Assembly (NCBI RefSeq): GCF_003254395.2
Contig: NC_037649.1
Location: 3,629,032 to 3,693,031, forward strand
Reading direction: 5' to 3'
Length of the DNA stretch: 64,000 bases
Source of the DNA: Apis mellifera
Lineage: Eukaryota > Arthropoda > Insecta > Hymenoptera > Apidae
Positions 47,291 through 59,278 of the stretch are shown in pieces. Within the stretch, counting starts at the first letter, position 1. Each line of letters opens with the position of its first letter. The position numbers and the translations under genes were made by a program. The notes under the pieces are model-generated. The model did no database searches. It was not told where the DNA came from and was given only the letters and a program-made list of their open reading frames with translations.

Positions 47291-48645
47291 GGTTGGGCAA
47301 GATCAAAGAGCAATTTGATTTCATTTTATCCTTGATCTATTTTATTGTTATTTAATCTTTTTCGACTGTTTCTATATTTGTTCTATACATTTCAAAAATT
47401 TATGACTCGTTTATTTGATAATAATGCATGAATAATGTATGAATTTCTTACATTATCTTAGATGAAATTTATTTAATTTGAAAATCTTGATTTTAATAAA
47501 TGTATCCAGAATATAATGGATTATGTACACGTACAACAATTTTTTTCTCTAATTTCTTTAAATATATAAAATTTATCAACTTTAAATTTTCATCATTTTT
47601 TAAGTTATCGTAATTTTGCTATACATATATTTAAAGTTTTTTTTCTATTTCATATTATTATAAAATTATATTTTTAGAAAATAAAAAAAAATTGAAAGAA
47701 TTGATTTCATTCTCTCTGAATGATATTTCATTAAAAAAAAATTATTTTATATATCTTGCTATGCACACAATATTTCATATAAAATAGAATTAAATATAAA
47801 TTTGATAATACAGTTATCGTTATTTATTGTCATTGGACTTGCATAGATATATAAATATTTTATAATTGATTGTGTATCATTCCTTTATATGGAGCCATGG
47901 AATAAATATCGTTTTTTTATTATTTAATTTCAGCTCACAATGTTTTATAATTAAATTGAACTCTGGAATAAATATTTCAAAAATATCGATAATTATTCTT
48001 TTTATATTTAAAGTAGAAATTTCCATAAATTATCAAATTTGTGCCTGTGATATAAAGAAGATAATCATGACGAAAGTTATCACAATTAGTTAGCACAGTA
48101 GTAGTTAGCACAATTGAAATGACGTATATTCGATATACATGTCATATGCATAAAAATATATTGTATTATTTTATTCAATGTTATATATATATATTGGAAT
48201 AACCTATTATAATAATAATATATTACATAATTATAATAAAAATCTAATATAATAATATAAAGATGAAATGTTAAAAAGATATATATATATATATATAATT
48301 CCTAAATATATTTTCTAGAGAGATAAAATCCTATCTAATCCTCTATTTTATTTTTGTATCTAGAAAAAAATTATAATTTTGAAACAAATTTTCACATCTT
48401 TTGATTGTTTTAACAAATCGTTATGAATTTCTTGATTGAATAAAAAAATTGTACCAATAAATTTTCGCGAAGAAATCAAAGAATTTAAAAAATAAATTTA
48501 AATATAATTCAATTTTTTAAAACTTATTTGATTTTCAAATAAAATAAATTAATCTTAAAAATAAATTAATTAAAAAATAACTACAAAATAAATTAATCTA
48601 ATAAATATGCGAATAAATAATTTAAAATAACTATAAGAACTTAAA
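47291..48645. other. A+T desert
   Basis: Short TA runs (about 48280-48296) and AAATAAATTAATC direct repeats (about 48541-48600). No gene or RNA. Confidence 0.6.
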
Positions 48646-49225
48646 TTTCCTTCACACTTTGAAAGTCCGAAAATTTACAAAAGATCGAGTTTTAAATACC
48701 TTATATTATTCTAAAACAATGTCAGGTACAACAAAAGAGCGTGTTCAAGGCACTTTATTACATTATCCCGAAACCGTTTTGTTCCATTTCGTGACGGTCG
48801 ATGGCGAAAGAGAGCTATCGTAAGCCTCTCCTCTCCGTGCTAATGAAAACGACGTTTTCCGCGAGAAACGTTAGGATTAGCTGAATTCCTCGAACAAAAG
48901 GCTGTGACGCCTTAACGTTATCGTTTGCACGTTGCCAGACCAGCTGGAAGAACGCGTCCATGCAGATTTGCATCTTGAATGCGAAGGATTTCAGAGGGCC
49001 TTTTACCAATTAAAACGAGCTTTCGTGCCTTTCGTGTCTAAACAAGCGGTTGCCACGCTTGAAAATATTCAACGAGACGCGTGCGACTTTCCACGCTGTT
49101 GCTTTTAATCGCGAAACAGGCAGAAAGAATGAAAAATGCAAAGGTGAATTAAAAAGAGATCTTAAATTCGATGATCCACGTTTAAGTGCGAATCAAGATG
49201 CATCGTTTACTCTTTTGTTCTGAAT
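48646..49225. other. Complex CpG-containing island
   Basis: Mixed composition (GACGACGTTTTCCGCGAG-like words at about 48848-48866; CGCGTGCGACTTTCCACG at about 49078-49096). The 64-codon minus frame (48815-49009) has no domain. Putative regulatory element. Confidence 0.3.
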
Positions 49226-50085
49226 TTTGTATAGAGGAAAGGATATAGTGATATGAGATACCTTTGTTGTTGCTGTTTTTTTTTTTTTTTAGCGTAACAT
49301 AGTACGATATTTACATTCAAAAAGTAGGGGAAAAAGTATAATGAACGAGATCGTGTACAATAGACATTTTTGTAACACAGGAGGATAGATTTCGTATTGT
49401 GTGAATCTCTGTTATACTAATCATATAACTTGTATAAACATAGCTTACAATTATAGTTTTTAGTAAATGAAAAATATTTTTATTGAGTAATTTCATTAAT
49501 AACAACTATTAACAACCAATGTTTATTGAAGTAATAATTGAAAAATGAAATAAAAATAGAAATACTCAATTAGATATAATTCAAAAAGTATCAGAGATAT
49601 ATTAATACAATTTATGTAATTATATATATTTGACATATATTGTCTCTACGTAATTTGTAATTTGTAAAATAGAAAAATTATAATAAACAATGATTTTAAT
49701 TTTGACAGGTTTTGAAGTTGGTTATTTCAAAACTATTGATACAATTGTTAATTGTATTTAAAATTAATAAATTATAGTAGATCATGCCATTTGTTGAATA
49801 AATTATAAATAAATAAATGTTTATTTATACAAATATTTTACTATACATAAAGAAATCTCAGAATAGTTACAAAAAATAAATAAATAAAAATATACATAAA
49901 TATTAACTTTTGTATAAAATTAATGAATTTTTATTTTTTCTACACTAAGATTGATTAAGTAAAAATTCAGATAAAATAATAAAATTTAGAGAGAAAAAAA
50001 TTAATAACACAATTATAGCTATTATTATATTTCAAAACATTAAAATTCAACGTGTAACGTTCTCTAATTATCGATTCAAAAAAAG
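49226..50085. other. A+T desert
   Basis: A poly-T tract at about 49277-49290. No gene or RNA. Confidence 0.6.
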
Positions 50086-50770
50086 ACTAAAGGGCACTCC
50101 TTTTAAGGGAAAGCCGCTCGAAGGAGCGGCTAGATCACGCGAAACTTAGCCAAAATGTATCCTCCTTTATTTAACGAGCCTGCGTCCCCGTATTATTTCC
50201 TTGCGAAATTCTCTTTTCTCAGTCCCGCCGGGCACATGGTCTCATGCTCTGTTTAATGCAATTTCCACTGACCTTATCTGGCCGGACAGTTGTTCAGGCA
50301 GGAGAACAGAGCGGTTCCCGCGGGGAAAGGTCTCAACGGGTATCCCCACAGGCAATAAATTGGCGCTGCTCGAATCAACTTTTGAATTACGGCACGAGAG
50401 AGCTCGTTACGAGAGCCGGCGAAAATCCTGTTAGCCGCGTTGCAACCGTAATGAACTCGTCCAAGGCGAAAAGGAACGGTTACAGCGGGACGGAAGTCGT
50501 TGCCTTTCGTATTCGATTTACCGTGGACGGAGGCCGCGTCTCGGGAAAACGTCTCGGTCGGTAATTAAAAGTCCCTGATCTAATGTACCGGCGGAAACGT
50601 AGCTTGAGGTTTTGCCGGTTAACTCGTTCGATTGAGACCGATGATTCGGTTTAGGTTGGGCGTGGAACGGCTTCTATCTCTAGAGGGAAAAACTGTACTA
50701 TAAATCGTAACGGTTTGTTGCATCATCGATTACGTAGGATATTTTTCCCTATGCAAGATGTTCACAGGAT
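50086..50770. other. GC-richer island with perfect GC hairpin
   Basis: AGCCGCTC (50112-50119) and GAGCGGCT (50124-50131) form a perfect 8-bp stem with a GAAG loop, at the left edge of about 600 bp of CpG-rich DNA. Plus frames of 77 and 106 codons overlap (50201-50564) with no domain. Such a tight GC hairpin is rare in this window. Function unknown; a conserved noncoding or structured RNA element is possible. Confidence 0.4.
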
Positions 50771-51645
50771 GTTTGTTATTTTTAGTTTCCTCGCTGATTA
50801 TAGATTTTTTAAAAAAATAGAAAAGGCAAAGATACGAATAAAATTTTTATAATTTGCAATGATCAGACTTTGGATGTTTATGCAAAATAAAATTTTTATG
50901 AATATGATTAAAGAAATGGAATTTTGTCTTAATTCAATTATTATTATATATCCTTTCGAAATTATATATTATATTCTTTCGAAAAATCTTTGATGAAATA
51001 TAACCTTATTTTGTGCGATACAATATTTGATGTAATATTATAATCATATAATAATTAATATGAAAATTTAATCGAATGTATAAGTATTTAAAAAAAATAT
51101 GTATACTACATTTCATAAAAATGTAAGAATTATTCGTTATTCATTGTAGCAATAGAAAAAAAAATAATTGGTTATAACATGCTTCTTCTTACATTCTAAA
51201 AATAAATAATAATGAAATTATTTTATTAAATGTAAATATAACGTTGTGTACAGAAGTTATTATTTTTGAACAACAAATAATTTTCTTTCTTTTTTTTTAA
51301 TTAAAGTATCCAACTAAGATAAAAGTTTTGATAACATAATTTCTTTTTCCACTTCCTTATCACTGTTCATTCTCTCTCTCTCTTTCTGTGCAACTTTTGA
51401 TCTTTAATAGTGTTCTCTCTTCTGTTTCCCAGAAAATTTCGAAAAGTTTGTAACATAAAAATATCACATTTTTAGATAGCATTTAATTCACGCACAGTAA
51501 CATGTTTTTTTAGAATCTACAATAATTCTTCTTTATCTTCATCATCAAAATAAATTCCTACTAATAACGAAATTAAAATAAAAAAAAAAAAATGAAATTC
51601 AATTATGAAATATATAAAATTGGAAATACATGAAATTATTTCAAC
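50771..51645. other. A+T desert
   Basis: No gene or RNA supported. Confidence 0.6.
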
Positions 51646-52620
51646 GAAAAACTTTAAAAATGACTACAAATATCCTGGAGCAGCAATCTGAAAAAAAGAC
51701 AGGGGGTCGAAATCGTAGCGTCGAATTCATTATCGATACCGCAGATATATCGGCTGATTTCGCATCGAACGTTCTCGAACGATCCGATAAGTTTTGCAGT
51801 TGAATCTGCAAAGTTAAGCGGATTGGGAGAACCGGGAAAGGATTGGCCGCCACACGCCCTTAACTTTCAGGCCCGTCGAGCTCAATCTGTAATCCGATAT
51901 CGATTGAATTCCCCTTCGATTTTTCTCTCTCTTTCTCTCTCTCTCTCTCTCTTTCTCTTTCTCTGCTTTTCTCTTTTCCACCCTTTTTTCTTCTCTTTCG
52001 TTCCACTTATTTTTTTTTCCTCTCTTTCTCCTTCTCTCTTTCCTATTTTTCTTTTTTCTCTCTTTCTCCCGTTTTCCCTCTTTTTTTTCCTCGTTTTTCC
52101 TAGTTCGACAGCGCGCAGTTGAACGACCCTCCAACCTCTGTCGCGCGACATCGAACGCCGAACGAATCTCGTTTCGTCTCGTTGCGACAGCTGCTTCCTT
52201 GCCTCGAAATCGAATCGATCGAATCAGGATATCCGCGTATGAGGGTGAATTAATTGATACCCGGCTCGGAAAAGTGTGAACCCAGGGGGGTCAAGCGGCG
52301 AGGATTTTAGCGATAAAGGGATTTTAATGGGATTAACGCGGCGGAATCGGATGTACCCTGATCGACGTCACCCTACCGAAAGGAAAAAATGATATATCTT
52401 TTGAAGTATATTTTTTAGGGGGTTAACGTAGCGCGATGTAACCTTTATGTGAGCGCGTGAGCACACAGTGGAAGTTTATACGAATTCGTTGGGAGGATAG
52501 CAATATAACTGGAAAATTTACGTAATAACGAGTGATCCGATTATTCCCATCGCTTACGAGTTTTCGAATAATTGGAATTTCACGGATTCAATTGTATAAT
52601 TAAGATCTTGAGTCGTATTT
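51646..52620. other. Large island with a polypyrimidine tract
   Basis: Mixed CpG-rich DNA surrounds an almost pure C/T tract on the + strand (about 51908-52102), which includes a CT microsatellite at 51923-51965. The frames of 99-106 codons here are poly-Ser/Leu/Phe or Lys/Glu/Arg translations of this tract and are not genes. The right part (52103-52600) is complex CpG-containing DNA (GTCGCGCGACATCGAACG, AACGCGGCGGAATCGG). Confidence 0.5.
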
Positions 52621-52624
52621 AGAT

Positions 52625-52665
52625 ATAAAGTTAAACAGTTGAACAGTTATAAAGTTAAACAGTTG
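52625..52665. repeat. 24-bp tandem repeat, two copies
   Basis: ATAAAGTTAAACAGTTG occurs at 52625-52641 and exactly again at 52649-52665, with AACAGTT in between. Confidence 0.85.
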
Positions 52666-53825
52666 TAAAATTAATTTCCACGTTGAACTGAACATTTTCA
52701 TTAGAAATAAAGATAAATATATGATAAAATTTAGAAGAACAAAATGTTTAAAATATTGAGCATTAAAATAAAATATTAGAAATAGAATTAATCAGTTTCA
52801 TTGAAAGATTTTGTAAGTTTAGGTTTTTTTTAAATTTATTATAAATGTTTAAAAGTATTTGAAGATTTTGTATAGTTATATTCAGATTTCAGATCATTAA
52901 ACTATTGAAAAAGTAACTAGTTAAGTAATAACTTTATTTAAAATACATAAATAGCATAATTATATATACGTATTATATATAGTAGCTATAATAATTGATC
53001 CACGTATAGGTTCACCTATCTGGAGTTATAATTATTTTTAGTTATTTTATTCGATGCTTTGAATAATAAATTATTGAAATAATTTATTTTCAATTTTATT
53101 TTCAATCGTTAAAATTTTGCCTTCTGCTTATATTCATTGCATCGATTGTATCTGTGTTTCGAAATTAATTTTTCGCAATTATTTTTTATTTTTTCTATCT
53201 CTATGTCATTTTCTATCTGCCCTTTTCCTTTTTTAAATTTTGATTCCTCTGTGATATCATTTTACGCCTAATTTTTGGTATTACTTTTACATTGATATCT
53301 GTTTTCGTTCAGATAACTAAAAAACATGTCAATAATTCATGTAATAGAAATAAATCAAAATTAATAGTCTAAATAATTAGATATAAACGAAATTTTATTA
53401 TATATCATTTAAAATTTTTCATGTTATAGTATTGAATAAAAAAAAATAATTATTTAGAATTTTTTTAAAAATATAATAATTATTATATTAAGAATTAAGA
53501 ATATGAAAAATTTTTTAGATAAGAATATTTGAAGTACATCGTAATAATCTTATTGTTTTATTGCTTAACAATTATATATTGTCTTTTCTTTAAGAAATTG
53601 TTTCTGCTTTTTAAGATAAAATATAATATTATTTGTAATTTTTAAAATATATTATGTATATATTAATACATGTTTCAGATAAAAATTGAATTGCATCAAG
53701 AAATGCATATTCTGATATTATTCGATATGAACATAATTTTTCTTTTTTTAAAATGAAATCATATAATTTTTAATATATTAATGCATTTCTTTATTTTATA
53801 TAAAAATTATTTCCATTAAAAAGTC
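52666..53825. other. A+T desert
   Basis: No gene or RNA seen. A moderately complex C/T-biased patch lies at about 53105-53320. Confidence 0.55.
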
Positions 53826-53830
53826 GTTTA

Positions 53831-53941
53831 TTTAGAAAATATTCTATTGTAATATAAGAGAAATAGAAAACAAAACGATCTTCTTTGTTCATGCTTTTCT
53901 TGTTTTGTCATCAAATGTCACGAATTGAAATATTTTCTAAA
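53831..53941. repeat. Short fold-back, possible family member
   Basis: TTTAGAAAATATT (53831-53843) is perfectly inverted at 53929-53941. The same TTTAGAAAATATT word is in the arm of the fold-back at 26500-26665. Assignment to that family rests on this core alone. Confidence 0.45.
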
Positions 53942-55400
53942 TTAAAATCAATAATTTTTTAGAAAATAATATTTTAATTGCATTAAAAATTATACGACTT
54001 CATTTAATAAAATCCATTAATAATCATCCATTTAATAAATCATCTTCATATAATGTCTATCTATATAAAATTTATTATGTAATTAATATTATGTAATTTA
54101 TTTCTTTATAATAAATATGTTTTTAAAAATATTTTTTTAATAGGATTCCTTTATATTTTAATGTTGCGAATTAAAATGGCATGGTAATAAATCAGTCATT
54201 AATTTGGCAACTACTATCACTAATTAATTCGCTCAATATATTAGAATTTTATTATTTTTTAAAAAATCTACAACCTGATTTTCAATAACAAATCTTTTCT
54301 AGTATCAAAAGTTATCTAATATAATTACTTCAATAAAATAAATCTTTACATCTTATCTTACCTGTCACATTAATATTTTTTAAAAAAAACATAGATAGAA
54401 TATTAATATATCCATAAGATATCTTTGAAAAGTTGATTATAAAAGGAAACATTGATATACAAGTTTTGTATTTGTCTTTATTTGTAAAATCAACTTTCTA
54501 AAAGTTTTTTTATTAATATATTTTTGATGAATAATTAATAAATAATTAACATATTGTATAATATATATGCATCATTCTTAATTTTCCTCTCTGATTATAT
54601 ATATTTTCTCTTTAATAATTATAAATTTGCAAATAGATTTTGTGTAATTTTTTTTTTTTAATTTTTAATGTATAAAACGAATTTTACTTTATTAATAAAA
54701 TAAAATAAATTAAAATTCAATTAAATCTGGAACTGAATTAAATAAAGAGTTCTCTTTTATTTTTTTAAAAATCTTTCGAACTTATATATATATTTTGAGA
54801 AATTTTTATGGAAATGTTAATTATCGTTAAGAATTTTTTTTTAAAAGTATATTTGTAAATAGATTCTATATATTTTAGAATTTATTTAATAAAAATTTCA
54901 TAGAAACAAGTTCTTTAAAAAAAAATTATTACAAAGGATTTCAAAAGTTAAATAAAACCACCAAAGTTGATTTTATTTAACAATGTAATAATATTACGTA
55001 TGTTTATATAAAATAAAAAATATAGATATTATTAAAAATAAAAATATTATTCAATAATCTTATTAATATCTTATTCAATAATCTATATATATTTCACTGA
55101 ATTATAGTAATAATCGATATTTATTCATCATGGGCTTTTTTTATATTTTTTATAACATTGACGAATAAAATATCTATTAAATATATTTTTTCATAATAGA
55201 AAAATTTTCTTCTTATTATTATAATTTATAACCTCTGTTCAAACTAAAAATTTATATTTTTAAAAGCTTCTTTTTCTCATCAAAACTTACAGTATGAATA
55301 TTTTTAAAAATTTTACTTTCTACATCAATATATATATTGAATATTTATAAGAAAATTTTAAAACTTTTTCGAATCTCCTTTTATAATTAAATAAAAATTC
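53942..55400. other. A+T desert
   Basis: Includes a two-copy repeat TTATTCAATAATCT (55047-55060 and 55071-55084). No gene or RNA. Confidence 0.6.
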
Positions 55401-56140
55401 TGTATAAATAAATGCAGAACGAAAATTCTTCTCGAAGATGTTATTTAAGCTAGATCGTGAATTGAATCATTTCGCAAGAAAAATCATCATGGCAAAATAA
55501 AAATCATTTTTAAAATACACATTCCTTTACGAAACAAGAAATATTTTCATTACTCCCAATGAAAATCCGACACAAATCGATTTGCTCATTTCTTGCAAAC
55601 GATTATCGTTGCTCTTAAGTCCCGATTAAACCATTACGTATCGTCGATCATAAAAAGCGGGAAAATATTAATTAAAGCTGCGTCGATTCTGTTTTCATTA
55701 TTTTTATAAATCTTCGTAATTAACGACCGATATAAAACGATTTACCTTGAGACATTGCACAACTATTCAACCTTTTCAACAAGGGCTTCCAGCATCTCTT
55801 CTTGGATGAACGAATTTATTCGGGTCGCGATTATTATGCAATGCGGCGCGGATGCGTTTAAATAATTGCAGTTACCTTTTAGAAAGTGTCTCCGTGAGCA
55901 TTTATGCAACAAGAAGTACCGGAATGTCGCCGGTTCTTCGAATCTCTCCTCGGTCTTTTTACGACCAGTGATGGCGCCGAACGCGACCTCTTTGTACCTC
56001 GCTGTCTCCATTTTTGTCTTGAAAGTGAAATTATAATTCCTTTCGCGACGATTTTGCGCAAAAAAGATGGAATTAAAATTTTAACAAAGGGATTAATTAG
56101 ATCGCATCGCGTGAAATTGCTACCTTTGATATAATTCGAA
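55401..56140. other. Complex island
   Basis: Mixed-composition DNA, densest at 55760-56060 (GCAATGCGGCGCGGATGCG; GATGGCGCCGAACGCGACC). Frames of 60-82 codons are open on both strands with no domain. Putative regulatory element. Confidence 0.3.
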
Positions 56141-56875
56141 TTTCAATCATTTCTGTATAATTCGAAAAAGGCTATAAGGTTATAATTTTGTGCTTTTATG
56201 CTAAGATTATAATCACTTCTGCTGCTGAAATTTTAGTATATATTTAGTCGAAATACCTTTATGATTTACTTTAATTAATAATTATTTGTTACGTGTCCAG
56301 ATACAAATTATATTCCTACTTCTTTGTTCTTTATGTTTTCAACATAATAATTATTTGTTATTTTTCTATATTTCTGCATTTATGCAAAAGACATGTAAAA
56401 ATATATATAATATAGTATATTTTAAGTTCATTTTTCACACAAATTTGATTTTGCATAAAAACTGCACTGTCTAATAATAACAAATATTTTGAATTTATTC
56501 TTGATTTTAAATGATATGATTCTGAGAAATTATTGAGAAATCACGATTATAATTTTTATATAAAAAAAAAAATACATATTTTCGAAAAAACAAAAATAAA
56601 ATTACTTTAAAAATATACTTTTAAAAATATTGATAAATTTTTCCACAAAAAAAATTCATTTCTTTTGTTGGCATATAACTTGATGTTGACATACATATAT
56701 ATAAACAATGTTTTTACATTTGACAAATTCTTTTAGTTCTAAAAATGTTAGTTTCTCAAATAAAATTCTATTTTTGAGAGACTAATTAGACAGTTATTTA
56801 AAAACTAATTTAAAAACTACAATTTCCGTTCCACAGTTGCAGCAAAGCGATGTTTTTATTCGCTATTTATTTCTT
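56141..56875. other. A+T desert
   Basis: No gene or RNA supported. Confidence 0.55.
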
Positions 56876-57440
56876 AGTTATAAACTTACCAGAGCATCTT
56901 TTCATTGTTCATTCCAGTATATATCTTCAGACACAACAACTTTGAAAAACGTCCTCATATCGCGAACAGTTCCATTTGCAGGTCCTACAGTAACATAAAT
57001 AAGGTTGACACAGTTACGAGTTCTCCTTTGTTCCCTTTCGTAAAAGCTTTCCATCGTCTTCCATACACCTGTCTCTGCAACGTGTCCCCTTCCCCAAAAG
57101 ACGGTGAAAGACCGACCTCTCGAAGAATCTGTAATTTCTTGTTGGTGAGGGACAGGCGACACTTGGAAGGGGAAAAAAGACCAACTTATCGTTTCCAGCG
57201 ATAAGTTTTTCGTGTCAAGATTCATATTTCCGGTGCGCAACGCGAATAACACATGGCCTTTTCTTGCGTATTTCCGGCAGACCGCCGGATTATTTCTGTT
57301 TAATAAAAGAATAGTGATGTAATTCTCGGCGGAAGTGTTTTTCATATCTTTCCTTTTCGTCGAATATCAATCAATTAAAATATCGCTATCCTTCTGTAGA
57401 TTCTGTAGCGCGTTGACAACAATTGTCTCGAGTACAATAT
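56876..57440. other. Complex island with long minus-strand open frame
   Basis: A 147-codon minus frame (56902-57345) has ordinary amino-acid variety (for example KGHVLFALRTGNMNLDTKN) and is one of the longest in the window. It shows no domain, signal peptide or membrane segment I recognise. A 99-codon frame is open on the opposite strand over the same bases, so open frame alone is weak evidence. I treat the region as a complex island, possibly regulatory; a single-exon gene is not excluded. Confidence 0.25.
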
Positions 57441-58120
57441 GTAGGGAAAAGACATTTTTGTTTTGAACAAGATAAAAAAAAAAGAAAATTAAATTATGTC
57501 TATTTTAATTAATAACATTGAAAATATAATACTATTAACATATTTTTATATTATGCATGTTTCATGAGTTATAATCGACAGTGCATAAATTAAATAAAAT
57601 TCGTCGAATGTATATGATAAAAATTGATAAATTTATAATTCACAGCTGCCCGAAAAAATACCGATGCAGCTCTTAGATACATAATTTAGTATAATATTTA
57701 GATAATAATAGAGAATGAGAACTTGAGTATATTGATAATTGACATTTGATATAATTGATACAAAACTTTTAAAAAATTAAAAATAAATTGTACACAATAT
57801 ATCTTTAATATTTTTTTGGTTTCATAGGTATTCAATAACTTCAATGGTTAATTTTTGTTGTTAATTTTTTTCTAAAAGAAAATGTAGTTTGTTCCTTTCA
57901 TAAATTGATTGTATTGAAAGGGATATGAATAGAATAATGTAATAATATTAATATTATTTTTTTGGATATCAAAATCAGTTGATTTATTCATTTGTTAATA
58001 ATGAAAAATTTTTATTTAATAACATATCTATAATAATATTAAACTTGTTATTTTGAAAACATATTCATAAATCAGAATTAACAAAAATATTATTTAAATA
58101 ATTTCGTGATCTGTACGATC
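57441..58120. other. A+T desert
   Basis: No gene or RNA seen. Confidence 0.6.
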
Positions 58121-58270
58121 CATGAATTAAACTTATCGTCCATTTGACAGCGTCGATCTGATTGACAGTTCATCGGTATCGACAATATGCCAGAACAACT
58201 ATCATCCATTTAAGGTCAACGTCACGCAATCGTCAAAAAATGGACGTCATATCCGTCATAGAATTACATT
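58121..58270. promoter_or_regulatory. Small island with exact PBC-MEIS (Exd-Hth) composite site
   Basis: TGATTGACAG (58159-58168) is exactly the known composite binding sequence for PBC and MEIS/Prep TALE homeodomain proteins (Exd and Hth in insects). A further TGACAG half-site lies 14 bp upstream (58145-58150). The surrounding about 140 bp is complex and CpG-containing within an A+T desert, with repeated GTCAT/CGTCA words. A compact enhancer is plausible; the sites are seen, the function is inferred. Confidence 0.35.
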
Positions 58271-58297
58271 GTAAGTAAGATATGGATGATATGGAAC

Positions 58298-58316
58298 GAT
58301 TCAAATTATTTGAATC
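58298..58316. repeat. Perfect 19-nt odd palindrome
   Basis: GATTCAAAT, T, ATTTGAATC. A perfect inverted repeat around a single base. May be a chance product of A+T-rich DNA. Confidence 0.8.
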
Positions 58317-58492
58317 TATAAAATAGCAGAAAATTTTAATTTCTTTCAACTTGATTTGAAATTTAAAAATTCTTGAAAATTTTGATAGATTTAAAATCTT
58401 ATAATTATTATTATCAGAAAATTAGAGAATTAATCGAAGTTATCTGATTCTAAGACTCAAAAAAATAAATAATTAAATCGATTAAGATTTTA
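58317..58492. other. A+T-rich stretch
   Basis: Rich in GATTTGAAA/TTCAAA words, suggesting cryptically repetitive DNA. No gene. Confidence 0.4.
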
Positions 58493-58515
58493 AAGATTTC
58501 TTCTGAAGAAATCTT
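58493..58515. repeat. Perfect 23-nt odd palindrome
   Basis: AAGATTTCTTC (58493-58503), T, GAAGAAATCTT (58505-58515). A second one lies about 180 bp upstream (58298-58316). Confidence 0.9.
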
Positions 58516-59278
58516 CAAAATGATCAAATGTTTTCAAGAAATTTTACATTTATTATTATTTATTAAAATTGTATCAATTGTGAATAACATTCAAATTTCG
58601 AAAAAAATCTAAAACTTTTAATAAATCTTGCAAGATTTGGAAATCTTTGGATAGCTTGAATTAAATAAATTTTTCATCATATGCGTTGATTCAAAATGAT
58701 TCGAAAAATTTCAAATTTTAAAATCCAATTAATTAATCAGAATCATTAATTAAGATAAAAAAATAAAACAGAAACTAAATATCGTTTGTAGTCACTTCTT
58801 ATGTTTTACAGTATAATACTCGGACAGATGTTGATTGAAAAAATGGACATAACGAGTTTCAAAATAGCACAACAACTTTTAGTTGTCTGCACATGAATAA
58901 GACATCGTATATTTCGTAATAAGATGAAATAATTAAACAGTCGTTGTCTTGATGCAGTCGATAGTATTTTGATTAGCAAAACATTGAGATTAATAAAACG
59001 GAACGATCGTATAAATGCTGAACTACTATCGTTAATAAATAAATCCCTAATAACATCTCTAATAATCAAAAGAATATTATTCAAAGAATATTAATCAAAA
59101 GAATAATAAAAATTTTCAATGTACAAAAAAAATTTCCAAACAATCAAATAACATTAATAATATTTCAATACTAATAAAAAAATATAAAATCAATTATATT
59201 AATTATACTTATATTATCACACAATTATCATTAATTATATTTTTACAATTGGACATACATATTTTTTTTTTTTTCCAA
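58516..59278. other. A+T desert
   Basis: No gene or RNA supported. A slightly more complex patch at about 58795-59040 contains a 92-codon minus frame without a domain. Confidence 0.5.

Noticed and set aside
51814..52134. Lys/Glu/Arg-rich 106-codon minus frame and Ser/Leu/Phe-rich + frame
   Set aside because: Direct translations of the polypyrimidine tract.
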